From the NCBI GenBank assembly GCA_964057225.1, contig OZ059899.1, positions 6,572,001 to 6,636,000 on the forward strand: 64,000 nucleotides of DNA, written 5' to 3'. Source of the DNA: Auanema rhodensis. Its lineage: Eukaryota > Nematoda > Chromadorea > Rhabditida > Rhabditidae. Shown in pieces: positions 62,031 to 64,000 of the stretch. A model generated the notes under the pieces. It did not search any database. It saw nothing but the letters and a program-made list of their open reading frames with translations, and had not been told where the DNA came from. How positions within the stretch are numbered: the first letter of the stretch is position 1; every line of letters begins with the position of its first letter. Position numbers and translations under genes: made by a program.

Positions 62031-64000
62031 ATGAATTTTCTAAAAGCAATACAACAGACTCAGCAGGTCCTTAATACTGCTACTCAATATTATCAAGATT
62101 TTAAGAATCAAGCTAAGGAAAAACCAACAGAGGTAGAATTAATTAACAGTAATTTTAAAGGAACATAGTTATATTAAAATTAGATTGAAAAAATATCAGA
62201 CAGTAGATTAAAGAAAATGCTAAAGTTGGATAACCTCACTAATTTTTCTTGTCATTCTGAATCCAATTCAAGTGGCGCCTGTTTCTATGCCATATACATA
62301 CCAGAAGCCAAAGTAAGATTAATAATTGTTTTCAACCTACTCTGAAAGTTTTCAGTCAGTATATAAATCAGTGGATGAAAAATTAGTTCGCCAGTTATGT
62401 GTTAAACTCAATCCGTTGGGAAGTGTAAATGGTATTGTACATGTTTAATAGTTTTTAAAGTTTTTTTTATATAGGTTCTAATCTTGATTCCCTCATGAAA
62501 ATTGTATGGGATGAACCAGATTGGTCTACGCTTCACTATGCCGTAGCTTGCGGAATTATACCTTACTTGAATACTGTTCTCCAAAAGGATAAAGAATTGT
62601 TCGATTCTTTTCTAACTCTGTATGAACATAGCTATTTTTAGAGTTTTCAATCATGCTTCATGTGATGGAAAATTACCTTTGAACATTGCTGCGGAAAAAA
62701 AGCAAATAGGCGTTCTTCAACTGCTATTGAAGGAAGGTTTGTCTGACAAAGCGTGCCCTTGATTCTCTTTTCTTATTTAGGTGCACCTCTTCATCAGCAA
62801 GATGCTTTGGGACGTACTGTTGTTCATTGGGCTGCTGCTTCTGATGCAGCCATTCTACAAGTAGATTTCCCATTGGTAATCGATTTAAAAATTGTTCTTC
62901 TAGGAACTTTCATGTTCACCTAACTTCCAAGCCGGATTATTAGTATTGGATGGAGATGGAATGTCTCCTCTTTCTTTAGCCATTCGAGCGTCAAATTTTG
63001 ATACTGTTCAGCTACTAATGGGTATTGAGTAAAGTTAAGATATATTTCAATGACCAAAAGTTGTAGGTCTCTCCGCTCCACTGGGACCATTAAAATCAGG
63101 CCCGTTATTAAATGCAGTTGTTAACTTGCCATATAAAGATCCGCTAGGAAAGTAAGTTATCTTTGAGTTTCTAGTTGAGTTAGTTAGTATTATCACGGTT
63201 TTATTTCCAAAAATTCACGTAAATGTTCACATTCTTTTGTTTCTGGGGATTCTATTTTGACCGATCAAACTCAGGTCAAATGATCATGCCATACCCGGTG
63301 TATTATGTTCACCTTTAGTGCGATGCAATAATACATTTTTTTTCCCAGAATTTTGGAGCTTATAACAATAGTTTCACCATCAGTTGTGGAACAAGTTGAT
63401 GGAAGTGGTCGAACAGTTTTACATAAATCGCTCGATAAGAGAGTGTTGATTGCTATCTTAAAAAACAGTGCTGAACATATAGATATTAACAAAAAAGATA
63501 ACCAAGGGAATACACCTCTTCATTCGGCTGTAGAAAGAGGTTTCTAAATATATTTTTCTCAAAGCAGATAATCTTGTATTGTGTCAGGGGATTTGGAAAA
63601 TGTTATTGGTCTTCTAACTTGTGGCGCAGATGCTAATGTTTTCAATGGTCAGGAGGAAACACCTCTTATGAAAGCGGTCCAGGTGAAAAAAAAATGTTTT
63701 TCGCTTTCATAATAGGATTATTTATATTTAGAATGCACAATTTGTATTGGTTAAAACTCTTATATTATTTGATGCCGATATCTCTTTAAAGAATAGGAGA
63801 GGTGAAGATGTTTTCAAATATTCAAGTAGTTCAAAAAAGAGGTTTTTTTTTTGCTATGAAGTCTAATAAATTTCTTATTTTCTAGGGCTGATATTGAATT
63901 AATTCTTAAACAGGCACTTCTACCATCGAATGTTGCGCTTATTCCTAGCAATGGTATGATTCTCGATGATAAAGAAAATTAAGAAAGGATTGCAGCATTT
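62031..64000 (+). CDS. Ankyrin-repeat N-terminal part of a PLA2G6-like (iPLA2-beta) phospholipase; cut by window end
   Basis: The ATG directly follows AATTTAG, a likely trans-splice site. The helical start is MNFLKAIQQTQQVLNTATQY. Ankyrin units include WSTLHYAVACGIIPYLN, KLPLNIAAEKKQIGVLQLLL, GRTVVHWAAASDAAIL, GMSPLSLAIRASNFDTVQLL, GRTVLHKSLD, GNTPLHSAVERGDLENVIGL with CGADANVF, and ETPLMKAVQNAQFVLVKTLI. The order and the GADAN and FDADI elements resemble calcium-independent phospholipase A2 beta, whose patatin-like lipase domain (GxSxG) would lie beyond position 64000 and is not seen. An ankyrin-only protein remains possible. The last exons run to the window edge. It starts 305 bp after FAM114. 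Confidence 0.65.

Overview
This is nuclear DNA of a nematode, most likely a rhabditid (clade V) worm. It is clearly AT-rich. Nearly all introns are 40-60 nt with strong TTTCAG-type acceptors, and many start codons sit just after an acceptor-like AG, as expected for spliced-leader trans-splicing. The proteins resemble Caenorhabditis most closely (RLA-0, TCT-1, RPL37A, ELT-2, MDT-21). RLA-0 is directly followed by TCT-1, as I recall for C. elegans chromosome I. Genes were assembled by hand by joining exons in phase; none has transcript support.

Layout. 1-8.5 kb: a 66-aa secreted peptide gene, a GATA factor (elt-2-like) with dense WGATAR sites upstream, and a 92-aa single-pass membrane protein. 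8.5-18.8 kb: a gene-poor desert with microsatellites and small hairpins. 18.9-21 kb: a weak secreted-protein candidate, then a confident cysteine-rich secreted protein whose putative long 3'UTR carries a large hairpin. 22.4-24.5 kb (minus): MED21 directly downstream of the U5 snRNP protein DIM1/TXNL4A, an operon-like pair. 24.9-26.3 kb (plus): a membrane-anchored methyltransferase. 26.6-29.3 kb (minus): a signal-bearing coiled-coil protein of about 670 aa. 31.5-32.9 kb (minus): a four-TM protein. 33.6-37.5 kb (plus): RLA-0, TCT-1, RPL37A and METTL26, closely spaced. 37.6-39.4 kb (minus): heparan sulfate 6-O-sulfotransferase. 40.5-41.4 kb (plus): STEEP1. 41.9-43.0 kb (minus) and 47.9-48.6 kb (plus): two small secreted peptides that resemble each other, separated by AT microsatellites. 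48.8-51.4 kb (minus): a nuclear hormone receptor with a tRNA-Pro inside an intron on the opposite strand. 52.3-55.0 kb (minus): acid sphingomyelinase. 55.9-57.7 kb (minus): a nematode-type putative glycosyltransferase. 59.3-61.7 kb (plus): FAM114 family. 62.0 kb to the window end (plus): the ankyrin part of a PLA2G6-like phospholipase, cut by the edge.

The content is ordinary eukaryotic housekeeping plus a few nematode-specific genes. I see no defence island, CRISPR array, rRNA or intact transposon. The most interesting items are the three small secreted peptide genes, the secreted coiled-coil protein, the 3'UTR hairpin, the GATA cluster at elt-2, and a GC-rich GGCGGAGC element recurring near three genes.
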